64,000 bases of DNA from Cohnella silvisoli (GCF_021190915.1 NZ_JAIOAP010000014.1:161321-225320); one strand, 5' to 3'. Positions 24,673 through 34,247 are shown, numbered from the stretch's first letter. Notes: generated by a model from the sequence alone, not told the origin. Numbers and translations: made by a program.

Positions 24673-25368
24673 TTACTCTGGCAGCGTTTCTGTTTCCGTT
24701 TTTTTGCTCCCTTGGAGCATTGCCATCATTTGAGAGTATTCCTGATCGGTTAACGAAGACTTCAGCATATTCTGCACTTGAACGAGCTCTTCCGCCGTAA
24801 GCCCTCCCTTCAGCGAGTCGGATAGCTGCTTCAGCTGAGCCTGGTTTAGCTTGGACACGACCATAGAGTATAAAGCCTGTCGCTCCGAATCCGTCAGCTG
24901 TCCCGCCTCGGTCTGGCTGTTAAACACCGGGGCTGAGTCGACATTGCCCTTGCCGTCCGGACTTGGACTAGGGCTAGCTTCCTCCCCCGGTTTCACTTCA
25001 GTATCCTTATCGGGCGTAGCCTCCGGAATTCCATGATCAGCACTCTTATCGATCGGAGTTTGAACGGGATTTGAGCTAGCCGGATCCGTTACCGGGTTAT
25101 CCGGGTTACCCGAGTTCTCGCTTGAGTTACCTGTGTCCGTTGGCGGCTTGCTTGCGGAAGCGGCCGCTTGCGGAATTTTCTCCGCCCCCCACAGCTTGCC
25201 CCACACCCCGGTTAATGCGAACGGCTGCGTTTCTATCGGCAAATCCAACTGTTTAATGATCGTTTCCATATAACTATTCACAATATAGCCCGTCGTCCAT
25301 ATGCACAAGAAGCTGAGCAGCAAAGCCGTCGCCCCCATCTTGATTACCCAGCTTACCCACTTAAACAT
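24673..25368 (-). CDS. Membrane-anchored protein with Pro/Ser/Asp-rich linker, function unknown
   Basis: A 231-residue protein. One N-terminal membrane helix (about 10-32), a short ordered region ending near GVWGKLWG, a disordered Pro/Ser/Asp/Asn-rich stretch (about 68-150), and a helical C-terminal region (about 155-215) with LTDSERQALYSM, LTAEELVQV and LTDQEYSQMM, which look like three related short helical units. It is expected outside the membrane. I do not recognise a family. It stands alone between purA and the M23 peptidase and has its own terminator. Confidence 0.78.
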   Translation of the reverse strand: MFKWVSWVIKMGATALLLSFLCIWTTGYIVNSYMETIIKQLDLPIETQPFALTGVWGKLWGAEKIPQAAASASKPPTDTGNSSENSGNPDNPVTDPASSNPVQTPIDKSADHGIPEATPDKDTEVKPGEEASPSPSPDGKGNVDSAPVFNSQTEAGQLTDSERQALYSMVVSKLNQAQLKQLSDSLKGGLTAEELVQVQNMLKSSLTDQEYSQMMAMLQGSKKTETETLPE

Positions 25369-25473
25369 CTCTATACCTCCCGCTAACCCTTTTCATAGTT
25401 TTTAGTATGGGCAAACCTCCTAATAAACATTCCTATTCACAAAATGCGAAGTTTCAAAGTTTGCGATTCATAG

Positions 25474-25516
25474 AAAAAAAACCGCCCAGCAGATTTGCAT
25501 CCACCAAGCGGCTTTC
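25474..25516 (-). terminator. Terminator of purA
   Basis: GCCGCTTGGTGG paired with CTGCTGGGCGG around GCAAA, followed on the minus strand by eight T. It lies just past the purA stop. Confidence 0.85.
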
Positions 25517-25528
25517 AACTCTATAGGA

Positions 25529-26818
25529 TTATGCTCCGTAAATCGGTGCGACTTGGTTCGTCTGATCGCGGTTGCGGCCAACCGAGAAGATCGCAATCGG
25601 GATTCCCGTAAGCTCCGATACCCGGGCCACGAAATTCCGAGTCGTTTCCGGCAAGTCGCTCAAAGTTTTAGCGCCTGAGATATCCTCGCTCCAGCCCGGC
25701 AGCTCCTCGTATACCGCTTCGCATTCTTCCAGCAACTTGAGGTTGGCAGGGTAGTGCTCCATCAGCGTATCGCGGAACTTGTATGCGGTACAGATCTTAA
25801 CCGTCTCCAGCCCAGTCAATACATCAAGCGAGTTCAGGGACAAACCCGTAATCCCGCTTACGCGGCGGGCATGGCGGACAACGACCGTATCAAACCAGCC
25901 CACGCGGCGCGGACGACCCGTCACCGTACCGTATTCGTGGCCTTTGTCGCGAATCCATTGACCAAGCTCGTTATGCAACTCGGTCGGGAAAGGACCGTCC
26001 CCTACACGCGTCGTGTAGGCTTTGGCCACGCCAATGACTTCCTTGATCTTGGAAGGCCCTACGCCGGACCCGATGCAGACGCCGCCGGCAGAAGGGTTGG
26101 AACTCGTCACGTATGGGTAAGTACCTTGATCGATGTCCAACATAACGCCTTGAGCGCCCTCGAACAGTACTTTCTTCCCTTCATCGATCGCGTCGTTCAG
26201 CACGACCGACGTGTCGGTCACGTGAGGACGAAGCAATTCAGCAAGCTCTAAGTACTCCTTGATGATGCTATCCGCATCCAGCGGCTCGCCGCCGTACATC
26301 TGGATAATCACTTGATTCTTATCGGCGATAATGCTGCGTGCTTTCTCTTCGAACGCTTCCGCTACCATCAGATCGGCGATGCGAATTCCGTTGCGTGCGG
26401 CTTTGTCCATGTAACAAGGACCGATCCCTTTGCGCGTCGTACCGATCTTGTTGTCGGCTTTGCGGTCTTCCTCAAGCCCGTCAAGCACAAGGTGGTACGG
26501 CATGATAACATGAGCGCGATCGCTGATTTTCAAGTTATCGGTTGAAAATCCGTTGTCGCGTATATATTGAATTTCCTCGACTAAAGCTCCAGGATTAATG
26601 ACCATTCCATTGCCGATAACGCACAATTTATTTTCATTAAAAATTCCTGAAGGAATCATCGTCAGCTTGTACTTTTTGTTCTGAATTAGGATGGTATGTC
26701 CGGCGTTATTTCCACCTTGGTAACGAGCGACGACATCTGCTTTCTCGGCAAGAAAATCGGTAATCTTCCCTTTGCCCTCGTCTCCCCATTGCGTACCTAC
26801 TACAACGACTGTTGACAT
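25529..26818 (-). CDS. purA: Adenylosuccinate synthetase
   Basis: GTP-dependent ligase that joins IMP and aspartate to make adenylosuccinate, the first step from IMP to AMP. The product from the ATG at 26818 has 429 residues, the usual family length; GGAGGG lies six bases upstream, so an in-frame ATG at 26848 is rejected. The GTP-binding GDEGKGK, the catalytic NNAGHT-type motif (GGNNAGHTI) and TTRKGIGPCY are present. It is a single gene controlled by a promoter with PurR boxes. Confidence 0.97.
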   Translation of the reverse strand: MSTVVVVGTQWGDEGKGKITDFLAEKADVVARYQGGNNAGHTILIQNKKYKLTMIPSGIFNENKLCVIGNGMVINPGALVEEIQYIRDNGFSTDNLKISDRAHVIMPYHLVLDGLEEDRKADNKIGTTRKGIGPCYMDKAARNGIRIADLMVAEAFEEKARSIIADKNQVIIQMYGGEPLDADSIIKEYLELAELLRPHVTDTSVVLNDAIDEGKKVLFEGAQGVMLDIDQGTYPYVTSSNPSAGGVCIGSGVGPSKIKEVIGVAKAYTTRVGDGPFPTELHNELGQWIRDKGHEYGTVTGRPRRVGWFDTVVVRHARRVSGITGLSLNSLDVLTGLETVKICTAYKFRDTLMEHYPANLKLLEECEAVYEELPGWSEDISGAKTLSDLPETTRNFVARVSELTGIPIAIFSVGRNRDQTNQVAPIYGA

Positions 26819-26902
26819 TGCAATCCCTCCATCCGGGGTGTGAACCACACCGGCATGATAATGCCACCCGAAATCGCACTCGGGCGATCAGGCAGCAAGA
26901 TT

Positions 26903-26931
26903 AGTGTAGCAATTGCGCTCTTGGAAGTCAA
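26903..26931 (-). promoter_or_regulatory. SigA promoter of purA
   Basis: On the minus strand TTGACT, a 17-base spacer and TACACT. The predicted 5' leader of about 80 bases contains two short GC-rich hairpins (around 26835-26885). Confidence 0.85.
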
Positions 26932-26934
26932 CGT

Positions 26935-26978
26935 AAAAACGAACATTCCTGCTAGTACCTATATCATTGTTCGGAATT
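26935..26978. promoter_or_regulatory. PurR operator (two inverted PurBoxes)
   Basis: The right half (AATTCCGAACAAT on the minus strand) matches the Bacillus PurBox consensus AWWWCCGAACWWT exactly. The left half (AAAAACGAACATT) differs at one base. The halves are inverted and 18 bases apart, directly upstream of the purA -35 box, as in Bacillus PurR-controlled promoters. PurR represses until PRPP rises. Confidence 0.82.
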
Positions 26979-26997
26979 CAGCCCTAAATTCGCCCTT

Positions 26998-28371
26998 TTA
27001 TGCGCTTCCGGCATAGGCTGCTTCATGAGATCGATCAAGATTGACAAATTTATTGTAATTTTTCAAGAATACGAGCTCCACCGTACCGACGGGACCATTC
27101 CGCTGTTTGGCGATGATGATCTCGATAATATTTTTCTTTTCCGATTCCTTGTCGTAGTAATCATCCCGGTACAAGAAAGCGACGATATCGGCATCTTGCT
27201 CGATGGAACCGGATTCCCGAAGATCGGACATCATCGGACGTTTGTCTTGACGTTGTTCCACGCCCCGCGACAGCTGGGACAGGGCAATTACAGGCACTTC
27301 TAACTCACGCGCGATCTGCTTAAGCGTACGGGAAATTTCCGAAACTTCCTGCTGACGGTTCTCCCCGGCTTTGCCCCGGCCCTGAATGAGCTGAAGGTAG
27401 TCGATGAGAATCATGCCTAGACCCCGTTCTTTCTTAAGCCTGCGGCATTTAGCCCGGATATCGGAAACCGTGACGCCCGGCGTATCATCGATATAGATCT
27501 GAGCTTCGGAAAGAGCGCCGATGGCCATCGACAGCTTCTCCCAATCATCGCCTTTCAGATCCCCGGTTCTCATACGCGTGGCATCCACATTCGATTCCGC
27601 GCATATAATCCGCTGTACGAGCTGGGGGGCAGACATCTCCAGGCTGAAAATCGCGACCGTCTCAGTGGAGCGGACGGCTACATTCTGGGCAATGTTCAGG
27701 GCGAATGCCGTTTTCCCTACCGATGGACGAGCCGCAACAATAATGAGGTCATTGGGCTGAAAACCGTTGGTCATCTTATCGAGATCAATAAATCCGGAAG
27801 GTATTCCCGCTACCCCGCCCTTGTTCGTGTAGAGAAACTCGACCTTCTCGAACACCTCCATGAGCACGTCGCGTATGCTGATAAACCCATGCGTCGCGCG
27901 GCGGTTGGAAATTTCCATAATACGCGCCTCGGCGTCATTAAGCAGAACTCCCACGTCGTCTTCCGTCGCATAGCCGTTAGAGACGATTTGAGTAGCCGTT
28001 CGAATCAGGCGCCGGAGAATGGACTTCTCTTCGACGATTTGCGCATAGTATTCCACATTGGCTGCCGTTGGAACCGAGTTAGCCAGCTTGGCTAAATACA
28101 TGATCCCGCCAACCTCGTCCATCTGCCCTAGATCTTGAAGCCGAGCTGTTAACGTAACAAGGTCGATCGGCTCGTTGTCGTCGTTGAGAGCAACCATTAC
28201 GTCATAGATTCGCTGGTGGGAGACGCTGTAGAAATCTTCGGCCTTCAACTTCTCCATGGCCGTAATAAGAGCTTCCGACTCAAGCAAAATAGCGCCAAGC
28301 ACCGCTTGTTCGGCTTCGAGATTCTGAGGAGGAATGCGATCGTATATCAGTTGATCTCCGCTTCCGTTCAT
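26998..28371 (-). CDS. dnaB: Replicative DNA helicase
   Basis: A 457-residue hexameric 5'-3' helicase (called DnaC in Bacillus subtilis). The N-terminal DnaB domain (about 12-115, beginning PPQNLEAEQAVLGAIL) binds primase. The RecA-type ATPase has ARPSVGKTAFALN (Walker A), LILIDYLQLI-type Walker B (GMILIDYLQLI) and the LRESGSIEQDAD arginine-finger region. No intein or insertion is seen. It lies four bases after rplI. Confidence 0.97.
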   Translation of the reverse strand: MNGSGDQLIYDRIPPQNLEAEQAVLGAILLESEALITAMEKLKAEDFYSVSHQRIYDVMVALNDDNEPIDLVTLTARLQDLGQMDEVGGIMYLAKLANSVPTAANVEYYAQIVEEKSILRRLIRTATQIVSNGYATEDDVGVLLNDAEARIMEISNRRATHGFISIRDVLMEVFEKVEFLYTNKGGVAGIPSGFIDLDKMTNGFQPNDLIIVAARPSVGKTAFALNIAQNVAVRSTETVAIFSLEMSAPQLVQRIICAESNVDATRMRTGDLKGDDWEKLSMAIGALSEAQIYIDDTPGVTVSDIRAKCRRLKKERGLGMILIDYLQLIQGRGKAGENRQQEVSEISRTLKQIARELEVPVIALSQLSRGVEQRQDKRPMMSDLRESGSIEQDADIVAFLYRDDYYDKESEKKNIIEIIIAKQRNGPVGTVELVFLKNYNKFVNLDRSHEAAYAGSA

Positions 28372-28375
28372 CGGA

Positions 28376-28819
28376 TTATTCCTCCACGACTTGTACGTTT
28401 AGCGTGCCCTTTACGTCGGGATATAACTTCACGGTTACTTTCGTTACGCCTAGTACGCGGATAGGATCTTCAAGCTCGATTTTCCGTTTATCGATCGTAA
28501 TTTTATGCGCTTCCAGCGCTTCCGCGATTTGTTTGCTCGTTATGGCACCGAATAACCGTCCGCCTTCTCCGGCTTTCGCCTTGATGACGATTGTCATCTC
28601 GGACAGTTTAGCCGCGAGAGCTTTGAATTCGTTTTTCTCGTTTTCCTTCTTCTTCTGGGCGGAAGCCACCTGTTGATCCAACGACTTCTTAGCTCCGTCC
28701 GTTGCAATTTGAACAACGCCCTTGGGCAACAAGAAGTTGCGTGCATAGCCTTCCGATACCTCTTTGATTTCGCCTTTTTTCCCTTGGCCTTTCACGTCTT
28801 GCAAGAAGATTACTTTCAT
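28376..28819 (-). CDS. rplI: 50S ribosomal protein L9
   Basis: A 147-residue ribosomal protein. The N-terminal rRNA-binding domain has FLQDVKGQGKKGEIKEV and the signature YARNFLLPKG. A long connecting helix leads to the C-terminal domain with GRLFGAITSKQIA. The ATG overlaps the gdpP stop by four bases, giving the order yybS-gdpP-rplI-dnaB known from Bacillus. Confidence 0.97.
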   Translation of the reverse strand: MKVIFLQDVKGQGKKGEIKEVSEGYARNFLLPKGVVQIATDGAKKSLDQQVASAQKKKENEKNEFKALAAKLSEMTIVIKAKAGEGGRLFGAITSKQIAEALEAHKITIDKRKIELEDPIRVLGVTKVTVKLYPDVKGTLNVQVVEE

Positions 28820-30780
28820 TCGAATAACCCCTCTTCCTCTTCGAGATCTTTGAGCACTTGTTTTAATTTAGCGTCTACTTCGGCTACCGTCCCTTGAATC
28901 TGGCAAGCTGCGTTCGTGAAATGACCGCCTCCGCCTAGCCGCTCCATTACGATCTGAACATTGATTTGCCCCAGCGACCTTGCGCTTACTCCAACTAAGC
29001 CGTCAGGCCGCAATCCTACAACGAATGAAGCTTTAATTCCCGTCATATTCAGCAGCGTATCCGCGGCCTGCGCGATGAGCAGCTGCGGTATTTGCTTGCC
29101 TGAATCGGCCACCGCGATCGCGATGCAATCCCGATAGGTTTCCGCGTTGCGAATAATTTCCGCTTTGCGAATGTATTCTTCTAAATCCTCTTTCAGCATG
29201 CGCTGAATGAGCACCGAATCGGCGCCATTGCGGCGAAGGAAAGAGGCAGCTTCGAAAGTCCTCGATCCCGTACGAAAGGCAAAGCTCTTCGTGTCGACGG
29301 TTATACCCGCCAGCAGCGCCGTCGCTTCCCTTACATCGAGCACGACACGCTCATGGATATATTGCAGCAACTCGGTTACAAGCTCGCATGTTGAGGAAGC
29401 GTAGGGCTCCATATACACCAGCACCGCATCGTCGATAAATTCCTCGCTGCGGCGATGGTGATCCACGATTACGATCCGATCCGTTCCCTGCAGCAGCCGA
29501 GGTTCCGCAACCATCGTCGCGCGGTGCGTATCGACGACGACCGCCAGCGACCTTTTGCCGATCAGGCCCATCCCTTGCTCTGGGGAAATGAACCTCTTCG
29601 TCAGCTTCTCGTCTTCCTTGAGCATATCCATCATCCGCTGAATCGCAGGATTAATACCTTCAAGCACGATATAAGCTTCCTTGCCGTATAGCTGAGCCGC
29701 CTTCATTACGCCGATAGCCGCTCCGACGGCATCCATATCGGGCATCTTATGCCCCATAATCACGACATTATCGCTTTCCTTGATCAGATCGCGCAACGCA
29801 TGCGAGATGACTCGCGCCCGCACCCTCGTCCGCTTCTCCACCGCATTGCTTTTGCCGCCATAGAAGCTTTGACGCTGCCCGATCTTCACGACCGCTTGGT
29901 CGCCGCCCCGTCCGAGCGCGATATCCAAGCTTCCTTGTACCAGATGTCCAAGCTCAATGACATTATCAGCGCCAGATGCGAAACCGATGCTCAACGTCAT
30001 TGGAAGCTTCTGCTCGATAGTGATTTCGCGAACGTCATCCAGCAGCTCGAAACGGGATTGCTCCAGTGCCTTCAAAGCGATTTGATTCGTAATGACCATA
30101 TAACGATCGGAAGATAACCGACGCAAGAATAAACCGTATTTCTGAGCCCATTCGTTGATCTCGCCGGTTACCTTGGACAACATTAACGCACGCTGCTGCT
30201 CATCCATCCCTTGGGCGACCTCTTCGAGGTTATCCATCATCACGATACCGAGCGCCAGCTTCTCTTCATCGTAACGTTTCTTAAGCGTCCAACGGTCCGT
30301 GATATCGCGGATATACAGGAATCTCTCGTTCGCGCGAAGCAGCAGCTCGTATACGCGCCCGCCGATGGTCACCTCAATGCCGGATTCCTTATCCTTAAGC
30401 GGCTGCTGAAGTATGGGAAAATGGGTGGCTAGAGGTTCCCCGACAATGGAAGCCTTACCGATGACCGTTGCAACGAAAGCATTGTGCCACTGTATTTCTT
30501 TATCTTCGTTATAAATGATTATTCCGAAAGGAAGCTGGCCAATGACATCATTGCCCACGCTCTTAATCCGATGGGACAGCGTAAGTACGTAATCGTTCAA
30601 ATCGCTTCGAAATGCTTTCTCCGCAAGTATGCTATATACAGCGACTCCGCCGCCGAGCACCAAACCTAATAAACCGAGCAGCCATTGGTACCAAGCCAAT
30701 GCAACGGTTAACATGAAGATGAGCACTAGTGCCCAGACGATATGCATGCCGTGCCAACGCTGCACGAGAAACTTGGGCAT
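28816..30780 (-). CDS. gdpP: Cyclic-di-AMP phosphodiesterase GdpP
   Basis: A 654-residue membrane enzyme that hydrolyses c-di-AMP and so tunes potassium, osmotic and wall homeostasis. Two membrane helices (about 12-50), a PAS domain (about 75-150), a degenerate GGDEF domain (about 170-300) and a DHH/DHHA1 phosphodiesterase (about 335-645) follow in order. Metal-binding motifs are GHKMPDMDAVGAA, VVDTH and IVDHHRR. It is co-transcribed with yybS (upstream) and rplI (overlapping). Confidence 0.96.
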   Translation of the reverse strand: MPKFLVQRWHGMHIVWALVLIFMLTVALAWYQWLLGLLGLVLGGGVAVYSILAEKAFRSDLNDYVLTLSHRIKSVGNDVIGQLPFGIIIYNEDKEIQWHNAFVATVIGKASIVGEPLATHFPILQQPLKDKESGIEVTIGGRVYELLLRANERFLYIRDITDRWTLKKRYDEEKLALGIVMMDNLEEVAQGMDEQQRALMLSKVTGEINEWAQKYGLFLRRLSSDRYMVITNQIALKALEQSRFELLDDVREITIEQKLPMTLSIGFASGADNVIELGHLVQGSLDIALGRGGDQAVVKIGQRQSFYGGKSNAVEKRTRVRARVISHALRDLIKESDNVVIMGHKMPDMDAVGAAIGVMKAAQLYGKEAYIVLEGINPAIQRMMDMLKEDEKLTKRFISPEQGMGLIGKRSLAVVVDTHRATMVAEPRLLQGTDRIVIVDHHRRSEEFIDDAVLVYMEPYASSTCELVTELLQYIHERVVLDVREATALLAGITVDTKSFAFRTGSRTFEAASFLRRNGADSVLIQRMLKEDLEEYIRKAEIIRNAETYRDCIAIAVADSGKQIPQLLIAQAADTLLNMTGIKASFVVGLRPDGLVGVSARSLGQINVQIVMERLGGGGHFTNAACQIQGTVAEVDAKLKQVLKDLEEEEGLFE

Positions 30781-30848
30781 ATCCGCTTTCGCTCCCGTCT
30801 AATGGTGGTAGAACAGCTTACAGCGAGCAAGCCGTTCCTATTCGCACC

Positions 30849-31763
30849 TTATTTCACGAAATATTTGCGCAGCGGGAAAGCTGCGTCGAGCAGACCAATC
30901 ATGTAAAACGGGGGAAATAGCATAAGCGGTATGCACAATATCAATGGAACGATTCTCGGCCACTTTTTGGCATCCGCCAGAAAGAAGAAAAATCCGATCG
31001 CTTGGATCGTAAACGCGAACCGCAACACCGGTATAAGATTCGATACGACGATCGCCCAATACCCGCCGCTATCGTCCGGCATCGCCATACTGGCAATCAT
31101 CGCTACCAAATAATACAGCACCAAACTTCTCGGTAATCTCCATGTCTTAGCAAGCGGCAAAGCCGGTGCTTGTATGTTTACTGTCCGAAGCGCCAACCGC
31201 GACAATGCATGCGTCACAATCGTAAAGAGAAACGCAGAGAGCAGCAGCAGCATAGGCAGCATTGTCATAATAGCATCGCCGAAAGCGTTAGCCGTATCCA
31301 CCGCCCAACCGGCCGCGAATATATTACCTGTTTCAAGCTGTTTTAAGTTTTCCGTAAGCATCGAGATCAATTCCGCTTTGAGATCGATATTGAAGAGCAA
31401 CGAGAAGAGCGCGAGCTCAAGCAGCAATTGCGCCAATACGAAAACAAATCCGATAGTGACCGCTAAACGCGCCGAGCTTCCTCTCTTGTACATATGCGCG
31501 ATAGCAATTGACGGAACAAGGAAGAAGAAAGCGAGCGTCAAGACGACCGGTCCATAAGCTCCCGACAAGAAGTACGCGATGACTCCGATCGGTAGGAGAT
31601 GCAAGACGAAAATCTTTGGTTTAAGCATGGTGTAGAGGACTACGAACGGGGTCATGATCAAAAAGGTCGTCATAAAATTCAGGGGTGTCGCAAGCGAAAG
31701 CAGTAAAAGTAACGCCGCCGCACTCCAAGCCAGCGACTTTGAGCTTATAGTCAACAAATTCAC
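30849..31763 (-). CDS. yybS: YybS-family membrane protein (DUF2232)
   Basis: A 304-residue protein with about eight membrane helices and short loops. DUF2232 proteins are related to S-components of energy-coupling (ECF) transporters, but no substrate is assigned. It lies upstream of gdpP, the position of yybS in Bacillus. The start overlaps the stop of the MazG-like gene by four bases, implying coupled translation. Confidence 0.88.
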   Translation of the reverse strand: MNLLTISSKSLAWSAAALLLLLSLATPLNFMTTFLIMTPFVVLYTMLKPKIFVLHLLPIGVIAYFLSGAYGPVVLTLAFFFLVPSIAIAHMYKRGSSARLAVTIGFVFVLAQLLLELALFSLLFNIDLKAELISMLTENLKQLETGNIFAAGWAVDTANAFGDAIMTMLPMLLLLSAFLFTIVTHALSRLALRTVNIQAPALPLAKTWRLPRSLVLYYLVAMIASMAMPDDSGGYWAIVVSNLIPVLRFAFTIQAIGFFFFLADAKKWPRIVPLILCIPLMLFPPFYMIGLLDAAFPLRKYFVK

Positions 31764-32062
31764 CTCTTGCGGATATGTTCGGACAACTCGGTTAGATCCC
31801 GGTATTGGTCCTCCAATTGATGTCCCTCTTGTTTAAGCTTAGCTAGCTTGTCCGCAATGGCCTGGTCCAGATCCCGATACGGTATGCCCAGACGTCGTCC
31901 CAAGATGTAAGAGCTAGCGATAAGCCCCGCCAAACTGTCGGTTACCCGGTTCGTGCTCCCGTCCCATAATGCTTTGAACAGGCGCGATACCTGATCGACC
32001 ACTTCGGTTTTTAACCACTCGATCATTCGTGTTCTGGTTGCTACATCCAAGTCACGTTCCAT
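31760..32062 (-). CDS. MazG-like protein
   Basis: A 100-residue all-helical protein from the ATG at 32062, fixed by AGGAGG seven bases upstream. The helices (TEVVDQVSRLFKALWDG, then ADKLAKLKQEGHQLEDQYRD) fit the small MazG-like family of nucleotide-pyrophosphatase relatives. The acidic ExxE...ExxD metal motif of true MazG is not clearly complete, so activity is uncertain. It opens the operon MazG-like-yybS-gdpP-rplI-dnaB, so a nucleotide-related house-cleaning role is plausible (inference). Confidence 0.75.
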   Translation of the reverse strand: MERDLDVATRTRMIEWLKTEVVDQVSRLFKALWDGSTNRVTDSLAGLIASSYILGRRLGIPYRDLDQAIADKLAKLKQEGHQLEDQYRDLTELSEHIRKR

Positions 32063-32200
32063 CGCTATTCCTCCTGCGCTCAACTCAACATAGATGCAGA
32101 AGCCCGGAAAGCTGCAAACTTCATTATATCACAAAACCGATGCGACACGACAGGGCAAGTAAACCGGCTCTATCGAGGAATTTATACTCTCCGATAGATG

Positions 32201-32234
32201 CAAAAACCCGGAAGCAACGTATGCGACCGGGTTT
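32201..32234 (-). terminator. Terminator of the amidohydrolase-like gene
   Basis: AAACCCGG/CCGGGTTT arms, with TTTTTG following on the minus strand. It is 11 bases past the stop. Confidence 0.85.
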
Positions 32235-32244
32235 ACGCTCTTTC

Positions 32245-34218
32245 CTATTGGGCTTCCAGCTTCATTTCCTTACCCGACTTCGTCAGCTTCCAGCCATGCG
32301 CCTGAAGCGCCGTCAGCGGGACGTAGCTGCGATCTCCCACGGATAACAGCTCCGTGTTGACGCCGTTATCCCAAAGCAGCTTGTATCCCCGCTCCAGCAT
32401 CAGCTCCCCGACTTTGGGCTTCGGTACATTTGTTGCTTTGGAGTCCTTGACGACGGCTAACTTATACGTATGCGTAATCTTGTCCCATTTAAAGGTATAG
32501 CCGTGGCCTTCCAGGGCAACCAGATCTACATAGTTAGAACCCCGGTAATCCAGCAGAGTAATCGTATCGCCCTCCCAAGAGAGTGACGTCCCGCCAGCCT
32601 TCACGCGTAAGAACTCGCTTTTAATAGGTTGTCCCGCGCGGATATCCTTGTGGATGCCTTTCCCGTCTAGCGCGACTTGCCCGTTAATGAGTACATACTT
32701 GATGCCCGCCGATACGATCTCCGGCTTCGCTACCGTGGATTTATCGCTGATCTTGTTATAATCGAAGACGACGATATCCGCATCCATCCCTTTGGCGATA
32801 CGGCCTTTCTTCTGCAAGGCAGGCGCTTGCTTCTCTAACCGTTGAGCGGGCATGAGCGACATCTTCGCGATCGCGTCGGAGAGCGAGATGACCTTCTGCT
32901 CCCGAACATAGAGCCCCACCGTTCGCGCGAAAGTTCCCGAAGCCCGTGGATGGTTGTTGAACCCCGGCTCCAGAATGGCGTCGCTGCCGATCATGACATA
33001 CGGCGCTTTCAGCGAATCGATAACGTCTTGCTTCGGAATCGCATAGGCGACGGCTAACTTGCCTTGCTGCTGATATTTCCGGAACGACTCTGCAGTAAGG
33101 CGTTCGTTCGTACCGGCAATCTGCAGGTCCTTGTACGTTATACGAAACCGCTCCTGCCATCCCGTGTCGAACCGAGCGGAATTCAGGTAGGTTCCCCAGT
33201 AATCGTAAGGATAGATGCACGACGTAATATCGAGTCCCTCAGCTATCGCATCGGATACCATCTTAAGCGACTGCGTCATGGAGAACGTTCCGCCGGTACT
33301 ATTGATGTGGTCGATGTGGACAGCCGCACCCGAAGCACGCGCGTAACCCAATATTTCGTTGAGCGCATCGATGTTCGTTCCCGGTTCTTCCATATCGGAA
33401 TATCTAGCGTGAAAATAAACCGGCACGTTATATTTCTGAGCAAGCTTCATAAGCGGCAATATTTCTTTGTCGTTTACTCCGGGCACGTACTCCAGGCTGA
33501 ACGAGATGCCGAGCGCCCCATTGTTCAGAGCCTTCTCGGCTTGATCAACCAACTTTTGCGTTTGTGCCGGTTTCGCCGTATCGTAACGGCTCAGCTTGAA
33601 CTGGTTGCGCGCTTGCGTATAGAAGAACGATGCCCCGAAGTGAACGGGAGTTCTGTTGCGAACGTAATACGGATACCATTTCTCCGGACTTGCCGTTCCG
33701 CCGTGCATGGCGATGTTCGTCGTCACGCCGTCGGCGATCTTGTTCCATACTCCGATCGGATTCGGGTCATAAGACAAATTGTCGATGAATCCAGGAGACA
33801 CAACCAGCCCCGTCGCATCGATTTCCCGTTTGCCCTTCAGCTTCTGATCCGTAACAAGTACGATTTGGCCTCCTTGAATAGCCACGTTAAGGCCTTCTCG
33901 GTCCAGCTTCGTCTCCGGATTAATAACCCGGCCGTTGGAAATAACGACATCGTAGGTTTTACCTAATTCGGAAGCCGTCGGCTGATCGATCACGCCTTCT
34001 TCCTTCACATCGACAGGCGGTGACCCGCTGCTAGAAGGAGAGGCGCCGCCTTCGCTTTCAGCCGTAGAACTCGGGCTAGATGGTGACAATGGATTGGCAT
34101 TCCGATCGCCGAATAAGGTAGTTCCAGCCCATATCCCCCCGGCGACGATTACAATGCATAGTAGTATCAGAATGGGGAAAATCTTGCGTTTACGTGATGC
34201 GTGCCGGCGATGATTCAT
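32245..34218 (-). CDS. Membrane-anchored amidohydrolase-like protein with stalk domain
   Basis: A 657-residue protein. The start at 34218 is set by GGAGG five bases upstream. A basic N-terminus and one membrane helix (about 15-35) are followed by a Ser/Pro linker and an amidohydrolase domain (about 85-500) resembling N-acyl-D-amino-acid deacylases: FHARYSD, VHIDHI, GSDAI and NHPRASGTF are present. The metal-binding HxH after GFID is absent (FIDNLSYD), and the usual GNCG cysteine is replaced (MHGGT). The last 150 residues form two copper-amine-oxidase-N-like stalk units (SLSWEGDTITLLDYRGSNYV; ELLSVGDRSYVPLTALQAHG). It may be a wall-located enzyme with altered metals or a binding protein. Confidence 0.82.
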   Translation of the reverse strand: MNHRRHASRKRKIFPILILLCIVIVAGGIWAGTTLFGDRNANPLSPSSPSSTAESEGGASPSSSGSPPVDVKEEGVIDQPTASELGKTYDVVISNGRVINPETKLDREGLNVAIQGGQIVLVTDQKLKGKREIDATGLVVSPGFIDNLSYDPNPIGVWNKIADGVTTNIAMHGGTASPEKWYPYYVRNRTPVHFGASFFYTQARNQFKLSRYDTAKPAQTQKLVDQAEKALNNGALGISFSLEYVPGVNDKEILPLMKLAQKYNVPVYFHARYSDMEEPGTNIDALNEILGYARASGAAVHIDHINSTGGTFSMTQSLKMVSDAIAEGLDITSCIYPYDYWGTYLNSARFDTGWQERFRITYKDLQIAGTNERLTAESFRKYQQQGKLAVAYAIPKQDVIDSLKAPYVMIGSDAILEPGFNNHPRASGTFARTVGLYVREQKVISLSDAIAKMSLMPAQRLEKQAPALQKKGRIAKGMDADIVVFDYNKISDKSTVAKPEIVSAGIKYVLINGQVALDGKGIHKDIRAGQPIKSEFLRVKAGGTSLSWEGDTITLLDYRGSNYVDLVALEGHGYTFKWDKITHTYKLAVVKDSKATNVPKPKVGELMLERGYKLLWDNGVNTELLSVGDRSYVPLTALQAHGWKLTKSGKEMKLEAQ

Positions 34219-34247
34219 CCGTTCCTCCATAGTTGTCCAATATTTTC

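Noticed and set aside
33064..33966. Plus-strand 300-codon frame inside the amidohydrolase-like gene
   Set aside because: Antisense shadow. No ribosome site and no recognisable domains.
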